Below the pieces are notes generated by a model, which had not been told where the DNA came from, did no database searches, and saw nothing but the letters and a program-made list of their open reading frames with translations. Shown one piece after another: positions 1-8,696 of a DNA stretch of 64,000 nt; position 1 is the stretch's first letter; each line of letters starts with the position of its first letter. Source of the DNA: Nitrospinae bacterium CG11_big_fil_rev_8_21_14_0_20_45_15 (GTDB lineage Bacteria > Nitrospinota > Nitrospinia > Nitrospinales > VA-1). Where the stretch lies: the NCBI GenBank assembly GCA_002787235.1, contig PCWG01000028.1, positions 62,001-126,000 of the forward strand, given 5' to 3'. Made by a program: the position numbers and the translations under genes.

Positions 1-35
1 TGTCCCAGCATGTAAAGATTGGACAAAAGAACAAG

Positions 36-1175
36 ATGAATCAGACCTACACTGACGTCAGCGATATGTTCGCGGCGAAAGGGGCTCCTTCTTTCTTGAC
101 CGGCAGCGAAGTTATTCGTGATGCCGTCAAAGTAGCTGGCGTGGATATTTCGGTGGCTTATCCAATCACCCCGCAAAGCGAAGCGGCGGCTTTGATTGGT
201 GAATTGTACGCCGAAGGCTATCTCCTGGATTATTTCCGCGGAGAAAGTGAATTTGCTGTAATGGGTCAATGTGCGGGTGCCGCATTCGGTGGAGCACGCG
301 TTTTCACCACCACAGCGGGTCCAGGTACCTTGCGCGCAATGGAAAACTTCCCGATGTGGGCAGGTTCCCGTTTGCCGATTCAGGTTGTTGTGACCTGTCG
401 TGGTATCAACTCACCTCTTAGTATTCAGCCCGATACTTTGGAAATGGCTTACCTTTTGGAAACGGGTATGCTCGTTTGGCATGCAGAAACGGCTCAGGAT
501 CTCTATGATTTTATTCTCGCTGGTTTCATGGTGTCCGAACAACCCGATGTTCATCTTCCTTTGGCAAACTGTTGCGATGGATTTTTCGTAACGCATACTA
601 AAGATACCGTCAACAAGGCACCAGAAGATCTTTGTCTGCCGCCTTACGATCCTTACAAATCACCCGTTCCATGTATGGATATGGAATGTCCTCCCGTACG
701 AATGATGCGTGATCCCTTCGTAATGAAATCCAACTACATCAGTTACTCGACGCATGCCTCTTGGCAACAAGAAGTGAAAGCGGCGGTTGAGCGATCTCGA
801 AAGCATACCATTGCTATTCTGGGTGGCTTGATTGAAACTGAGAATGTGGATCGGGAAATCCTGATTGTAAGCTCTGGAACCGCTGTGAGTCAGGGACGCG
901 AAGCAATTCGTTTGCTGGAAGCAGAGGGTATTAAAGTTGGATTGGTTAAAATCAAAACCATTCGCCCCTTCCCCTATCAGGAAATTCTTGAAGCGACCGC
1001 GAATGCGAAACATATTTTTGTTCCCGAGTTTAATATGGCAGGATGGATGGCTCGTGAGATCAAAGCCCTTATTCCTAATAATGAAAGAGTGTATGCAGGC
1101 CCCCACGTTGCTGGCGGCATGACCATGCCTTCTGAAGTTATTGCAGAAGAGATCAAAAAGCACATAGGGGCTTGA
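36..1175 (+). CDS. porA: 2-oxoacid:ferredoxin oxidoreductase, alpha subunit
   Basis: Alpha subunit of a pyruvate/2-oxoacid:ferredoxin oxidoreductase, which makes or breaks an acyl-CoA from a 2-oxoacid, CoA and ferredoxin, as in the reductive TCA cycle or fermentative pyruvate oxidation. The 379-residue protein has the N-terminal pyrimidine-binding fold: YPITPQSE at residues 42-49 and FTTTAGPG at 90-97. A C-terminal transketolase-like domain follows from about residue 245. It is first in an alpha-beta-gamma-delta gene order. The start is uncertain: there is no clear ribosome site before the ATG and the frame stays open to the window edge, so a few N-terminal residues may be missing. Whether the substrate is pyruvate, 2-oxoglutarate or a branched oxoacid cannot be decided from sequence alone. 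Confidence 0.88.
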   Translation: MNQTYTDVSDMFAAKGAPSFLTGSEVIRDAVKVAGVDISVAYPITPQSEAAALIGELYAEGYLLDYFRGESEFAVMGQCAGAAFGGARVFTTTAGPGTLRAMENFPMWAGSRLPIQVVVTCRGINSPLSIQPDTLEMAYLLETGMLVWHAETAQDLYDFILAGFMVSEQPDVHLPLANCCDGFFVTHTKDTVNKAPEDLCLPPYDPYKSPVPCMDMECPPVRMMRDPFVMKSNYISYSTHASWQQEVKAAVERSRKHTIAILGGLIETENVDREILIVSSGTAVSQGREAIRLLEAEGIKVGLVKIKTIRPFPYQEILEATANAKHIFVPEFNMAGWMAREIKALIPNNERVYAGPHVAGGMTMPSEVIAEEIKKHIGA

Positions 1176-1269
1176 ACCGTTTTACAGGTTGAGCGTGCGA
1201 ACGCTGCTTGGGACGGTACATGATGGAAATAAAATGAACTTTACCATTAACTCAATATAAAGGCTCGCC

Positions 1270-2166
1270 ATGAGTAAAGATAAAATAAAAATTTGCGAAG
1301 ATTTGGCAGATATCATGCCGCCGGAGTATCAGGATCTCGTTGAAGACGCAACTTACGGAGACCAAGATCGTGGCTGGAAAGATGTTGGTTCTTCCAAAGA
1401 ACTTATAGAACAGCATTCTCTTTGTGCGGGTTGTCCCGAGTCTATAGCTTTCCGCTATGTTCTGGCCAGCTTGCCCGCACCCGAAGACACGGTATTTGTA
1501 GGTTCCACCGGTTGCACCAGTCTGGTATTCCCGCATGTGGCCGTACAAAACATCCATTCGCTTTTCGGGAATCAGAATGCAATTGCTTCAGGTTTGCACC
1601 GCGCTTTGAAAGTACGCTTTCCTGACAAAGTGAAAGATGTTGTGGTTTTGGCTGGTGACGGTGCAACCGTTGATATCGGCTTGGACATGACCCTTCAATC
1701 CTGGTTCCGTCAGGAAAAATTCACGACCATTTGTTTTGACAACGAATTGTATGCAAACACAGGTGGGCAGGAGAGTGGACTCATGCAAAAAGGCTTTGTT
1801 TCCAAAATGGCTCCCGTTGGGAAGCTGTTTGATAAAGTCCGATTGGCTGAAATCGCTCGTGAGTCAGGTTGTCATTATGTGGCATGTTTGACCGTAAGCA
1901 AGCCCAATCGTGTTGAGAAAGCATTGAAAAATGCAATTCTCGTTGCGCGTGAATTCGGACCAACCTTTATCCAGCTTTATACGCCTTGTATCCTCGAAAT
2001 AGGAAAGCAGAGCATGGAAGGACTCGACGAAATGAAAGATGCCGAGTCCATTGGCGGTCGTTTTGTGTACAAAGAGTACGCGACAGATGACGTCAAAAAA
2101 TTCCTGAAGGAAAAGGATGAAGAGGCAAAAGCCAGAAAGAAAGAAAAGAAATCTGCAAAGGCATAA
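1270..2166 (+). CDS. porB: 2-oxoacid:ferredoxin oxidoreductase, beta (TPP-binding) subunit
   Basis: Beta subunit carrying thiamine pyrophosphate and probably one 4Fe-4S cluster. The TPP/Mg motif reads GDGATVDIG at residues 129-137 and is completed by an N-x-x-Y-x-NTGGQ stretch at 158-167, both diagnostic of the family. C52 and C55 (CAGC) with later cysteines fit cluster ligands. The last 20 residues are a Lys/Glu-rich tail. It lies 94 bp after the alpha gene on the same strand and is part of the same oxidoreductase. The 298-residue length is normal for the family. Confidence 0.9.
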   Translation: MSKDKIKICEDLADIMPPEYQDLVEDATYGDQDRGWKDVGSSKELIEQHSLCAGCPESIAFRYVLASLPAPEDTVFVGSTGCTSLVFPHVAVQNIHSLFGNQNAIASGLHRALKVRFPDKVKDVVVLAGDGATVDIGLDMTLQSWFRQEKFTTICFDNELYANTGGQESGLMQKGFVSKMAPVGKLFDKVRLAEIARESGCHYVACLTVSKPNRVEKALKNAILVAREFGPTFIQLYTPCILEIGKQSMEGLDEMKDAESIGGRFVYKEYATDDVKKFLKEKDEEAKARKKEKKSAKA

Positions 2167-2212
2167 TAAATCTTTCCCTTCGAGGGAACCTTTGAAAATT
2201 GCTAGGTGATGA

Positions 2213-2239
2213 GCTTACCCTTTGAATAAAAGGGTGAGC
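2213..2239 (+). other. Intercistronic hairpin between porB and porG
   Basis: A stem of about 11 pairs (GCTTACCCTTT against AAAGGGTGAGC, with one bulge and one G-T pair) lies in the 147-bp gap before the gamma gene. It has no following T-run, so mRNA processing or stability control is more likely than termination. A second hairpin of this kind sits between gamma and delta. Confidence 0.4.
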
Positions 2240-2313
2240 AAATTCCCAAATTGGAGAATTAAATTTTTAGAGATGCCCTCAATAGGGTTTTGATATTTGA
2301 TAAAGGAGTAGTT

Positions 2314-3003
2314 ATGAAAAAAAGGTTGAATATCCGGATTTCCGGTCTCGGTGGTCAAGGGGCTGTTACATCCGCGCATCTGTTGGCGATGGCCGCCAAT
2401 AATGCAGGTTTGTTTTCCATCTCAAATCCGTTTTTCGGAGCCGAAAAACGAATGGCACCTGCAGAAAGTTACGCTCGTATCGGTCCTGAAAAAATCTACG
2501 ACCGTGGCGAATTGGTTTTCCCGGACATCATCATGGTTTACCATCCTCAGGTCATCACAATGCAGAAAAGCTATACGGCTCCGTTTTATTCAGGTATCAA
2601 GGAAAACGGATTGGTTATTATCAACACAGCGACTGACCTGCTCAACAAAGAAGATCATGAGCGCTTGGACGCTTTGAATGTTGCCGTTTTTGACATCGAT
2701 GCGACAAAGCTGGCACTCGAAATCGGTGGAACCGAGCTTTCGACCAACATGGCTATGATTGGTGCCTGTATCGGTATCACCAACGTGGTTACTCTTGCCC
2801 AAATGGAGCAAGCCGTTCAAGATCGATTCGGCAAGAAATATGTCGCTTCAGGTGGAACAGCAACATTGGACGAAGCTATCAAGAAAAAATACGCCAAGAA
2901 GGAACAATTGCTTCAGAAGAACAACGACACCATTAAAGCAGCTTATGCTATGGGTAAAGAATGGGCGGAGTCTTCCAATCATCAGGCGTTAGCGGTTCAT
3001 TGA
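2314..3003 (+). CDS. porG: 2-oxoacid:ferredoxin oxidoreductase, gamma subunit
   Basis: Gamma subunit of the oxidoreductase, the domain that shapes the CoA-binding part of the complex. Residues 11-17 read GLGGQGA, the glycine-rich start typical of PorG/KorC proteins, and the protein is about 229 residues, normal for the family. The start was set at the ATG at 2314 because AAGGAG lies 7 bases upstream; an in-frame TTG at 2290 has no such site. The C-terminus is Lys-rich. It is co-oriented with alpha, beta and delta. Confidence 0.87.
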   Translation: MKKRLNIRISGLGGQGAVTSAHLLAMAANNAGLFSISNPFFGAEKRMAPAESYARIGPEKIYDRGELVFPDIIMVYHPQVITMQKSYTAPFYSGIKENGLVIINTATDLLNKEDHERLDALNVAVFDIDATKLALEIGGTELSTNMAMIGACIGITNVVTLAQMEQAVQDRFGKKYVASGGTATLDEAIKKKYAKKEQLLQKNNDTIKAAYAMGKEWAESSNHQALAVH

Positions 3004-3019
3004 TTTCAATTTTATGAAA

Positions 3020-3039
3020 CGCTTCCCCTTGGGGAAGCG
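3020..3039 (+). other. Intercistronic hairpin between porG and porD
   Basis: Near-perfect stem CGCTTCCCC / GGGGAAGCG just after the gamma stop codon. The following bases are not a clear T-run, so it may be a processing or partial attenuation site rather than a full terminator. Confidence 0.45.
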
Positions 3040-3079
3040 CGTTCGTTTTCATTAACGTTTCAATCAGGAGTAGTCCAAC

Positions 3080-3361
3080 GTGTATAATGTAGCCCATGTT
3101 GACAACGAAAAATGTACGGCCGAAAAAGGTTGTCGGCTTTGCATCATGTATTGCCCTGAAGCCGACACTATTCTCTTGGACAAAAAGACACAGAAGGCCG
3201 TCATTGTTCTGGATCGATGTAAGGGCTGTGAGTTATGTGAGATTGTCTGTACAACTGCAAAAGCCATCACCATGCATCCGGTTAATGGTGCCACTGGCGA
3301 GATTATTTGGGGTGCCGCAGAAGCGGAAACTGCAGGATTAGGACAAGCCTACGCGGGTTGA
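3080..3361 (+). CDS. porD: 2-oxoacid:ferredoxin oxidoreductase, delta (ferredoxin) subunit
   Basis: A 93-residue ferredoxin-like subunit that passes electrons from the TPP centre to soluble ferredoxin. Two 4Fe-4S motifs are visible: one near residues 12-27 with unusual first spacing (C-x5-C-x2-C-x3-CP), and a regular C-x2-C-x2-C-x3-C near 47-57 where the usual following Pro is Thr. It starts with GTG, chosen because CAGGAG lies 9 bases upstream. It ends the operon and is followed by a strong terminator. Residues after about 75 form an Ala/Gly-rich tail. Confidence 0.83.
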   Translation: MYNVAHVDNEKCTAEKGCRLCIMYCPEADTILLDKKTQKAVIVLDRCKGCELCEIVCTTAKAITMHPVNGATGEIIWGAAEAETAGLGQAYAG

Positions 3362-3384
3362 TAAGTCCCCGCCGGAAGAATTAA

Positions 3385-3421
3385 TTGCCCATGCCCCCTT
3401 GTGGGCCATGGGCTTTTTTTG
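3385..3421 (+). terminator. Rho-independent terminator of the por operon
   Basis: GCCCATGCCCC pairs with GGGCCATGGGC (one mismatch) and is followed by seven T residues, 25 bp after porD. Confidence 0.8.
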
Positions 3422-3492
3422 TTCAGAAAAAATTAAATCCTCTCCTTTTTTGCACCATCTAATCTTTATTACTCACTTGAGATAAAAATATT

Positions 3493-4248
3493 ATGACCGA
3501 TTCATTGATTCGTGAAATTGAGTGTCAGCTTTGCGAAGACAAATTTTCCCCCATTATTGAACCAGAGGAAGGCGAAGTCTATTACAGGCTTTATTGTTCT
3601 TTATGCGCCAATTGGATTTCGATCAATATCACGAACCCGGTTCGAGTCACATTGAAAGAAGTCATGGGGCTCAAGGGAGAAGCTCTGGCCCTGGCTATTC
3701 AGACCTGTCTGGCAAAATGTCAGTGTGGCAAACCTTTCAGTCACGATGCCGGTGGTCGTTGCAGTACCTGTCTGGACAAAATAGAGCAGGAAAGTCGTGC
3801 CATACGTCCTTCTGAAATGTTTCAGTGCCCCTGGAATCTCGAAGAATTGAGGAAGTTTGAAGGTCAAATTCTAGAATACCTGATGGGGAAAATTGCATCA
3901 AAAGAGGAAACCCTCGGGCAATTGATAGATAGATTTGAAAACGGCGAAATTGATGCCGAAGTATATATGGAAGGCATTGAAAGTATACAGTTTCGTGAAT
4001 CCCGGCAGATGAGTGTCGTGCAGACCTGGGCCATGATCCTGGGGCCAGAAATCGCATTCCGAGCGGCAGAAGAGCACGATCTGGTCGAACGCTATGGAAG
4101 CCGCATCCTCGTAAGCATTGCCAAGGGGCTGGAAATGAGTGCCGGCAAGTCGGTGCTGTCGACCCTGGCTGCTGAACAGGACAATTGGGACGGAGCTGTG
4201 GGTAAAGAATTGCGAGTGTTTATGAAAAAAATTGGTGGCGGATTCTAA
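3493..4248 (+). CDS. Zinc-ribbon protein of unknown function
   Basis: I do not recognise the family. The 251-residue protein has two probable zinc-binding modules: C11/C14 with C35/C38, and C76/C78 with C90/C93. The rest (100-251) is predicted soluble and helical. There is no signal peptide or membrane segment. It is a single gene between the por terminator and a convergent sigma-54 regulator. Zinc ribbons of this spacing suggest nucleic-acid or protein binding, but no function can be assigned. Confidence 0.6.
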   Translation: MTDSLIREIECQLCEDKFSPIIEPEEGEVYYRLYCSLCANWISINITNPVRVTLKEVMGLKGEALALAIQTCLAKCQCGKPFSHDAGGRCSTCLDKIEQESRAIRPSEMFQCPWNLEELRKFEGQILEYLMGKIASKEETLGQLIDRFENGEIDAEVYMEGIESIQFRESRQMSVVQTWAMILGPEIAFRAAEEHDLVERYGSRILVSIAKGLEMSAGKSVLSTLAAEQDNWDGAVGKELRVFMKKIGGGF

Positions 4249-4334
4249 AAAAATCAGTGTTTCGTAGATGAAGCACCTCTCCCCAGAAGCGTCCTGACAG
4301 TCGTTAGTCATCCCTCCAACCTGTAAAGTATAAT

Positions 4335-4355
4335 CGCTCCGCAAAATGCGGAGCG
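4335..4355. terminator. Convergent-gene hairpin (possible bidirectional terminator)
   Basis: Perfect 9-bp stem CGCTCCGCA / TGCGGAGCG with an AAA loop between the convergent zinc-ribbon gene and regulator gene. The T-runs on both sides are weak, so termination strength is uncertain. Confidence 0.5.
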
Positions 4356-4429
4356 AAAATTGCGAGTTTCAGATACTCTACTGTAGTTTGCACCTTAAAT
4401 TGATGTGAAATAATAAACGTACAAAGCGT

Positions 4430-5842
4430 TCAAACTTTGATGTTTAGCTTCTTGATGCGCGAGTAGACTGTGGTTGGATTCATTTCAAGGAGTTCTGCCG
4501 CTCCGTTGGGTCCTGTCACCTTTCCCTTGCATCGCTCAAGGGCATTGACCAAATTCTGTCTTTCCTTCTCCTTCATTGCTTTGTCGGTGTAAATCAGTCC
4601 TTCATAAAGATCAACCGCAGGAAAATGGGTTTGCCCGCGGGTAGTCGTCGGAGGTAGATTGAGCAAAAGCTTGCCCCCTTTGGATAGAATGGCAGCTCTT
4701 TCCATTACATTTTGAAGTTCCCGGATATTTCCCGGCCAATCATAATTTTGCAGATCTCTCAAGTTGGCCTGTGTGAAACGTGACTCAGGCACTTTCATTT
4801 TTTGAGACGCGCATTTGAGAAAATGCGCCGCCAGGACCGGAAGATCGTCCATGCGCTCACGAAGTGGGGGTGCTTCAATCGGGAACACGTTTAGCCGATA
4901 AAACAAGTCCAGACGAAATCGGCCTGCCAGCGCATCTTCCTTAAGGTTGCGATTGGTGGCAGCGATGACACGAACATCGACCTTACGGGTTCTATCGTCT
5001 CCGACCTTTTCAAAAGTACCTTCCTGCAGAACGCGCAGTAATTTGCTTTGCAGATCAAGAGGGATTTCCCCGATTTCATCAAGAAACAATGTTCCTCCTT
5101 CCGCCATTTCAAATCGGCCTGCCCGATCCTTGATCGCGCCGGTGAAAGCACCTTTGATGTGGCCGAAAAACTCACTTTCGTAAAGTTCTTTAGGAATGGA
5201 AGCGCAATTGACCCGGATGAGTGTTCTTCGCTTGCGCGAACTGCGATTATGAATTTCGCGGGCAATCAATTCCTTACCCGTTCCCGACTCACCCGTGATC
5301 AGAACATTTGCATCGGTTGGGGCAACGAGTTCGATTTGGCTTAAAATCGCTTGCAGTGCAGGGCTTCTGCCTATGATCTCGCCATAAGATTTTGCTTCCA
5401 GTATCTCCTGATTCAAATAAGCATTTTCCAGCTCAAGTTGCCGCCGGAGTTTGTTGATTTCCTCTTCATCTTTTTTTCGCTTGCTGATGTCGTTGAACAC
5501 GACCACAGCCCCCAAACATTTGCCATCTTGAATAATAGGCGTGCTGGTGTAGTCAACCGGAAAAGATGTTCCGTCCTTTCTCCAGAATACCTCGTTGGAA
5601 ATGTTATAGATTGCTCCCACCTTGAAAGCTGCATAAATGGGGCATTCGTGAAGCGGGTAGGTTGTTCCATCCGGCTTGGAATGATGAACCATTTTATGCT
5701 GACAGGTGCCGATCATTTCTTCTTCCGTATAACCCGTCATCCTCTGCGCGGCGGGATTGACGAAGGTGGTTAAACCCTCCGCATTGAGTCCATAAATACC
5801 TTCACCTGCCGAGTCGAGGATAAGTTGAGTGGGGTAGTTCAT
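4430..5842 (-). CDS. PAS-domain sigma-54-dependent transcriptional activator
   Basis: Bacterial enhancer-binding protein that remodels RNA polymerase-sigma54 closed complexes. Order: PAS domain (about 5-120, with C47, a histidine cluster and C67 suggesting redox or metal sensing), a short coiled coil (122-150), an AAA+ domain with Walker A GESGTGKE (184-191), the sigma54-contact loop GAFTGA (231-236) and Walker B TLFLDE (251-256), then a Fis-type helix-turn-helix at the last 40 residues. No receiver domain, so the PAS domain is the likely sensor. It is divergent from a gene set with a near-consensus sigma-54 promoter, which makes that set its probable target. The specific signal is unknown. 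Confidence 0.88.
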   Translation of the reverse strand: MNYPTQLILDSAGEGIYGLNAEGLTTFVNPAAQRMTGYTEEEMIGTCQHKMVHHSKPDGTTYPLHECPIYAAFKVGAIYNISNEVFWRKDGTSFPVDYTSTPIIQDGKCLGAVVVFNDISKRKKDEEEINKLRRQLELENAYLNQEILEAKSYGEIIGRSPALQAILSQIELVAPTDANVLITGESGTGKELIAREIHNRSSRKRRTLIRVNCASIPKELYESEFFGHIKGAFTGAIKDRAGRFEMAEGGTLFLDEIGEIPLDLQSKLLRVLQEGTFEKVGDDRTRKVDVRVIAATNRNLKEDALAGRFRLDLFYRLNVFPIEAPPLRERMDDLPVLAAHFLKCASQKMKVPESRFTQANLRDLQNYDWPGNIRELQNVMERAAILSKGGKLLLNLPPTTTRGQTHFPAVDLYEGLIYTDKAMKEKERQNLVNALERCKGKVTGPNGAAELLEMNPTTVYSRIKKLNIKV

Positions 5843-5883
5843 TCTATAAACTCTCTGGATGAAGGATCAATTGTGTCCTTAAG

Positions 5884-5936
5884 TAATATACTAAATATCA
5901 AATATAAATTACAATTTTTCGTAAATTACTAAATAT
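5884..5936 (+). promoter_or_regulatory. Candidate enhancer: paired 15-bp direct repeats
   Basis: TAATATACTAAATAT (5884-5898) and TAAATTACTAAATAT (5922-5936) differ at two positions and are 38 bp apart, about 70-125 bp upstream of the sigma-54 promoter. That is a normal place for activator-binding sites. The region is very AT-rich, so chance similarity is possible. Confidence 0.4.
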
Positions 5937-6006
5937 GGAATCTTGTTTATTTAAATTCTATCATTATAAATATACTTAAAAATGCATCTAATTTTATTAT
6001 CTGTGT

Positions 6007-6023
6007 TTGGCACGCTTCATGCT
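6007..6023 (+). promoter_or_regulatory. Sigma-54 (-24/-12) promoter
   Basis: TTGGCACG, four bases, ATGCT matches the sigma-54 consensus at the GG and GC elements with correct spacing. It lies 104 bp before the AhpD-like gene and points toward it; transcription should begin near 6033. The divergent gene encodes a sigma-54 activator. Confidence 0.8.
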
Positions 6024-6126
6024 CTAGAGAAGGTAAGACTCTATTGGTTGAAACATAAATGGTTCTGTGTGAGGCCTTAGGGTTTATTTTTTTTAACCAA
6101 TAATTTAATTACCAGGGAGAATTCAC

Positions 6127-6672
6127 ATGCCAAGAATCAAAATGATTGAAACCGATCAAGCCAATTGCCAAGTAAAAAATCTGTATCAGGAAGTGGAAAA
6201 TAATCTGGGGATGGTGCCGAACATGATCAAGGCGATGGCCAACTCTCCAGTGGTGGCTTCTGCCTATGTGAATTTCTGGAATTTTATGGGGAAGGGTGTT
6301 TTACCGGTAACGCTGAGAGAGCAGATCTCACTCTATGTTGCGGAATACAACGGTTGTTCTTATTGCATTTCTGCACACTGTGCTCTTAGCAAGGCCGCAG
6401 GATTGCGCGAGGAGGAGGTGCGGGACGGTCGCATCGGTCAGTCTCCGGATGTTAAAACCAATACCGCCTTGAAGTTTGTGGAGCGTATTTTGGAAACTCG
6501 CGGTGCGGTGGCAACGGAAGAAGTCACTGCCTTGACTGAGGCGGGCTTTTCGGATGAGGAAATCACCGAAATCATAGCACTGATAGCTTTTGTAACTTTC
6601 AGCAACTATTTCAATAACGCGACAGGAACGGCCAACGATTTTCCGAAAGCATCAGAGTTGGTCGCAAGTTAA
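6127..6672 (+). CDS. AhpD-like carboxymuconolactone decarboxylase family protein
   Basis: A 181-residue helical protein of the AhpD/CMD superfamily, usually peroxidase-related enzymes that use a CxxC dithiol. The core motif is C77-S-Y-C80 with H84 three residues on (CxxCxxxH), as in alkylhydroperoxidase D and the peroxidase-related YnjA/PA0269 group. GGGAG lies 8 bases before the ATG. It is the first gene behind the sigma-54 promoter and is followed by a strong hairpin terminator. Together with the next two genes it suggests a response to oxidative or electrophilic stress; the actual substrate is not known. Confidence 0.8.
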   Translation: MPRIKMIETDQANCQVKNLYQEVENNLGMVPNMIKAMANSPVVASAYVNFWNFMGKGVLPVTLREQISLYVAEYNGCSYCISAHCALSKAAGLREEEVRDGRIGQSPDVKTNTALKFVERILETRGAVATEEVTALTEAGFSDEEITEIIALIAFVTFSNYFNNATGTANDFPKASELVAS

Positions 6673-6680
6673 ATGTTTCA

Positions 6681-6709
6681 GGCCCGAAATAATTTCGGGC
6701 CTGTTTTTT
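6681..6709 (+). terminator. Terminator after the AhpD-like gene
   Basis: Perfect 9-bp stem GGCCCGAAA / TTTCGGGCC with a TAA loop and a following TGTTTTTT. It sits between the first and second genes, so expression of the downstream pair must rely on read-through or another promoter. Confidence 0.85.
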
Positions 6710-6732
6710 CGATTTTAGGAGAGAAAAATAGA

Positions 6733-7344
6733 ATGAAAAAGTCAATCGCCAGCGACATTGCATTCACACCCGCAGTCAAGTCTCAGCAGGAACGCTTTGG
6801 TTCGCGTGCGGGATATTCCGTCATGGAAGAAAAAGGGGGATGGGCGGAAAAGGTAACGCCCGATCTGAAAGGTTTCATTGCCGAGAGGGATTCTTTCTAT
6901 CTGGCGACCACAGGTTCCGAGGGTTATCCCTATATTCAGCATCGAGGAGGGGAGAAGGGATTTCTCAAAGTCCTTAATGAGATAACTTTGGCCTTTGCGG
7001 ATTTTCCGGGGAATCGCCAATACATCACACTGGGAAATTTGTCTGAAAACGATCGCGCGTTTATTTTCTTGATGGATTATGAAAATCAGCGACGGGTCAA
7101 GATATGGGGACGGGCCAGGATTGTGGAAAATGACGCGAACTTGACAGCAAAGGTGGCCCAATCAAACCAAAGGATCGAACGTGTCATAGTTTTTACTGTG
7201 GAGGTATGGGATGTGAATTGCCCGAAACATATTCCACGCCTTTATAACCACGAGAAGGTGCAGACATTGAGAGCAGAAATAGATCGGCTGAAGAATGAGA
7301 ACAGCTTGCTGAAGGAAGAAATATCGGCACAGATTACAAACTAA
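6733..7344 (+). CDS. Pyridoxamine 5'-phosphate oxidase-family flavoprotein
   Basis: A 203-residue PPOX-like FMN-binding split-barrel protein. The family region at residues 30-150 includes a Tyr-Ile-Gln-His-Arg-Gly-Gly substrate/FMN loop near residue 63 and a later Trp-Gly-Arg-Ala strand. These proteins are often general stress or flavin-reductase-like enzymes and not true PdxH. The last 30 residues form a leucine-zipper-like coiled coil, which suggests dimerisation. The ATG at 6733 was chosen because TAGGAGAG lies about 10 bases upstream. It sits between the AhpD-like and DUF1348 genes. Confidence 0.72.
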   Translation: MKKSIASDIAFTPAVKSQQERFGSRAGYSVMEEKGGWAEKVTPDLKGFIAERDSFYLATTGSEGYPYIQHRGGEKGFLKVLNEITLAFADFPGNRQYITLGNLSENDRAFIFLMDYENQRRVKIWGRARIVENDANLTAKVAQSNQRIERVIVFTVEVWDVNCPKHIPRLYNHEKVQTLRAEIDRLKNENSLLKEEISAQITN

Positions 7345-7366
7345 AAAAATCATTCTGGAGAATCAA

Positions 7367-7846
7367 ATGCCACTGGATGCAAATAGCAGACCTCCTCTTC
7401 CCCCCTTCACTCAGGAGACAGCGTCTCAAAAAGTACGAAGGGCGGAAGATGCCTGGAATACGCGTGATCCTGAGAAAGTTGCGCTGGCTTACACTCTTGA
7501 CAGTGATTGGAGAAATCGTACGGAATTTATTTTGGGTCGCGAAGCCATTGTCCAATTCCTTCAACGCAAGTGGGCGAAAGAACAAGAGTACCGACTGATC
7601 AAGGAATTGTGGGCATTTGACGATTCACGCATCGCTGTCCGATTTGCATACGAATGGAGGGATCGTCAGGGTGACTGGTTTCGTTCCTATGGCAACGAAA
7701 ATTGGGAGTTTGATGAGAACGGTCTCATGCGGAGACGAATCGCCAGCATCAATGACCTTGCGATTTCGGAGAAAGATCGCAAGTATCGGTGGCCTCTGGG
7801 GCACCGCCCGGATAATCATGCAGGCTTGTCAGAACTGGGACTCTGA
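7367..7846 (+). CDS. DUF1348 / NTF2-like (SnoaL-type) protein
   Basis: A 159-residue protein of the highly conserved DUF1348 group within the NTF2-like fold. Recognisable family signatures are the AEDAWN and DPEKVA region at 22-34, RFAYEW at 89-94, [13 protein letters not shown] at 105-117 and the WPLGHRP tail. No catalytic role is established for this group. It lies 22 bp after the PPOX-like gene and has GGAG 7 bases before its ATG, so the two are probably cotranscribed. Confidence 0.82.
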   Translation: MPLDANSRPPLPPFTQETASQKVRRAEDAWNTRDPEKVALAYTLDSDWRNRTEFILGREAIVQFLQRKWAKEQEYRLIKELWAFDDSRIAVRFAYEWRDRQGDWFRSYGNENWEFDENGLMRRRIASINDLAISEKDRKYRWPLGHRPDNHAGLSELGL

Positions 7847-7898
7847 TTCGGAATGAAAATGTTATTTTGGGAGAATGTATTGTGGGTGTTTTTTTAAA

Positions 7899-8696
7899 TC
7901 AGTACACCATCATCCCGGCATAGCCGACGACCTGTTTCCAATCGTGACTGACTTCGCCTGAGGTTTGGTAGCGGATCAATTTGCTAAATCGGATCCCTCG
8001 TTTCTTCGCGCACAGGAGCATGATGCTTGCGGGCACAACGCCGCACATGCTGATTTTCTCACGGCTCACTGTTTGGAACAAGGCTTCAGGATCGAGTGCG
8101 AGTATTTTTTCTATCGCCATTCGATCTTTTGCTTTGGCGCGCTCGTGCGATTCGTAATGGGTCATGTCCGAGCTGGCAACGATCAGCACTTTCCGTTCAC
8201 CCATCCCGGTCAGAATCGCATCTGCGACTTGCAGACAATCCTGCCAGCTGGTTCGCATGAAACAGATCGGAACAATGCGAAAGCTGGAACTGAAATACTG
8301 CAAAAAGGGAAGCTGGGTTTCGAGCGAATGTTCTTGCTGGTGCGAGGAATCATTGGCTTGCAGAAGTGGGGAAGCGGAGCAAATCGAGTCTGCAAGCTCG
8401 CTGTCGATTTCTACATCGCCTAGAGGCGAGGTCCAGGTTCCCTCGGTCATCACCGATATTGCAGGGCCGATGCCGGTGTGATTGGGACCCAGAAGGATGA
8501 CGGTGTCGGGAATTTCGATGCGTGAATAAACCGAGCCCGCAACGTTTCCTGAATACATGTAACCGGCGTGGGGAACGATGATGCCAAAAGCGGGAATTTT
8601 TTCTGCGTCGGAATCTGTTCTCGCACGCAGGTCGCTTTGCAAAGCTGTTTTTCCGGCAGGATAAAAACGACCGGCGACTGCGGGCGGTCGGTTCAT
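7899..8696 (-). CDS. amrB: MEMO1-family (AmmeMemoRadiSam system B) protein
   Basis: A 265-residue protein of the MEMO1 family, related in fold to extradiol dioxygenases. The metal-site histidine neighbourhoods are present: PHAGYMYSG near residue 43, GPNHTG near 70, EHSLETQLP near 122, and SSDMTHYE near 176. In many bacteria MEMO proteins sit beside AmmeCR1 and a radical-SAM enzyme; neither is seen here. It overlaps the 3' end of the isoaspartyl methyltransferase gene by 4 bp (ATGA), so the two are translationally coupled. The biochemical role remains uncertain. Confidence 0.83.
   Translation of the reverse strand: MNRPPAVAGRFYPAGKTALQSDLRARTDSDAEKIPAFGIIVPHAGYMYSGNVAGSVYSRIEIPDTVILLGPNHTGIGPAISVMTEGTWTSPLGDVEIDSELADSICSASPLLQANDSSHQQEHSLETQLPFLQYFSSSFRIVPICFMRTSWQDCLQVADAILTGMGERKVLIVASSDMTHYESHERAKAKDRMAIEKILALDPEALFQTVSREKISMCGVVPASIMLLCAKKRGIRFSKLIRYQTSGEVSHDWKQVVGYAGMMVY

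Noticed and set aside
660-1163. Long minus-strand open frame antisense to porA
   Set aside because: It is inside a strongly supported conserved gene, has low-complexity composition and no family pattern.
5351-5773. 140-residue plus-strand frame opposite the PAS domain
   Set aside because: Antisense to a conserved regulator domain; composition follows the opposite coding frame.
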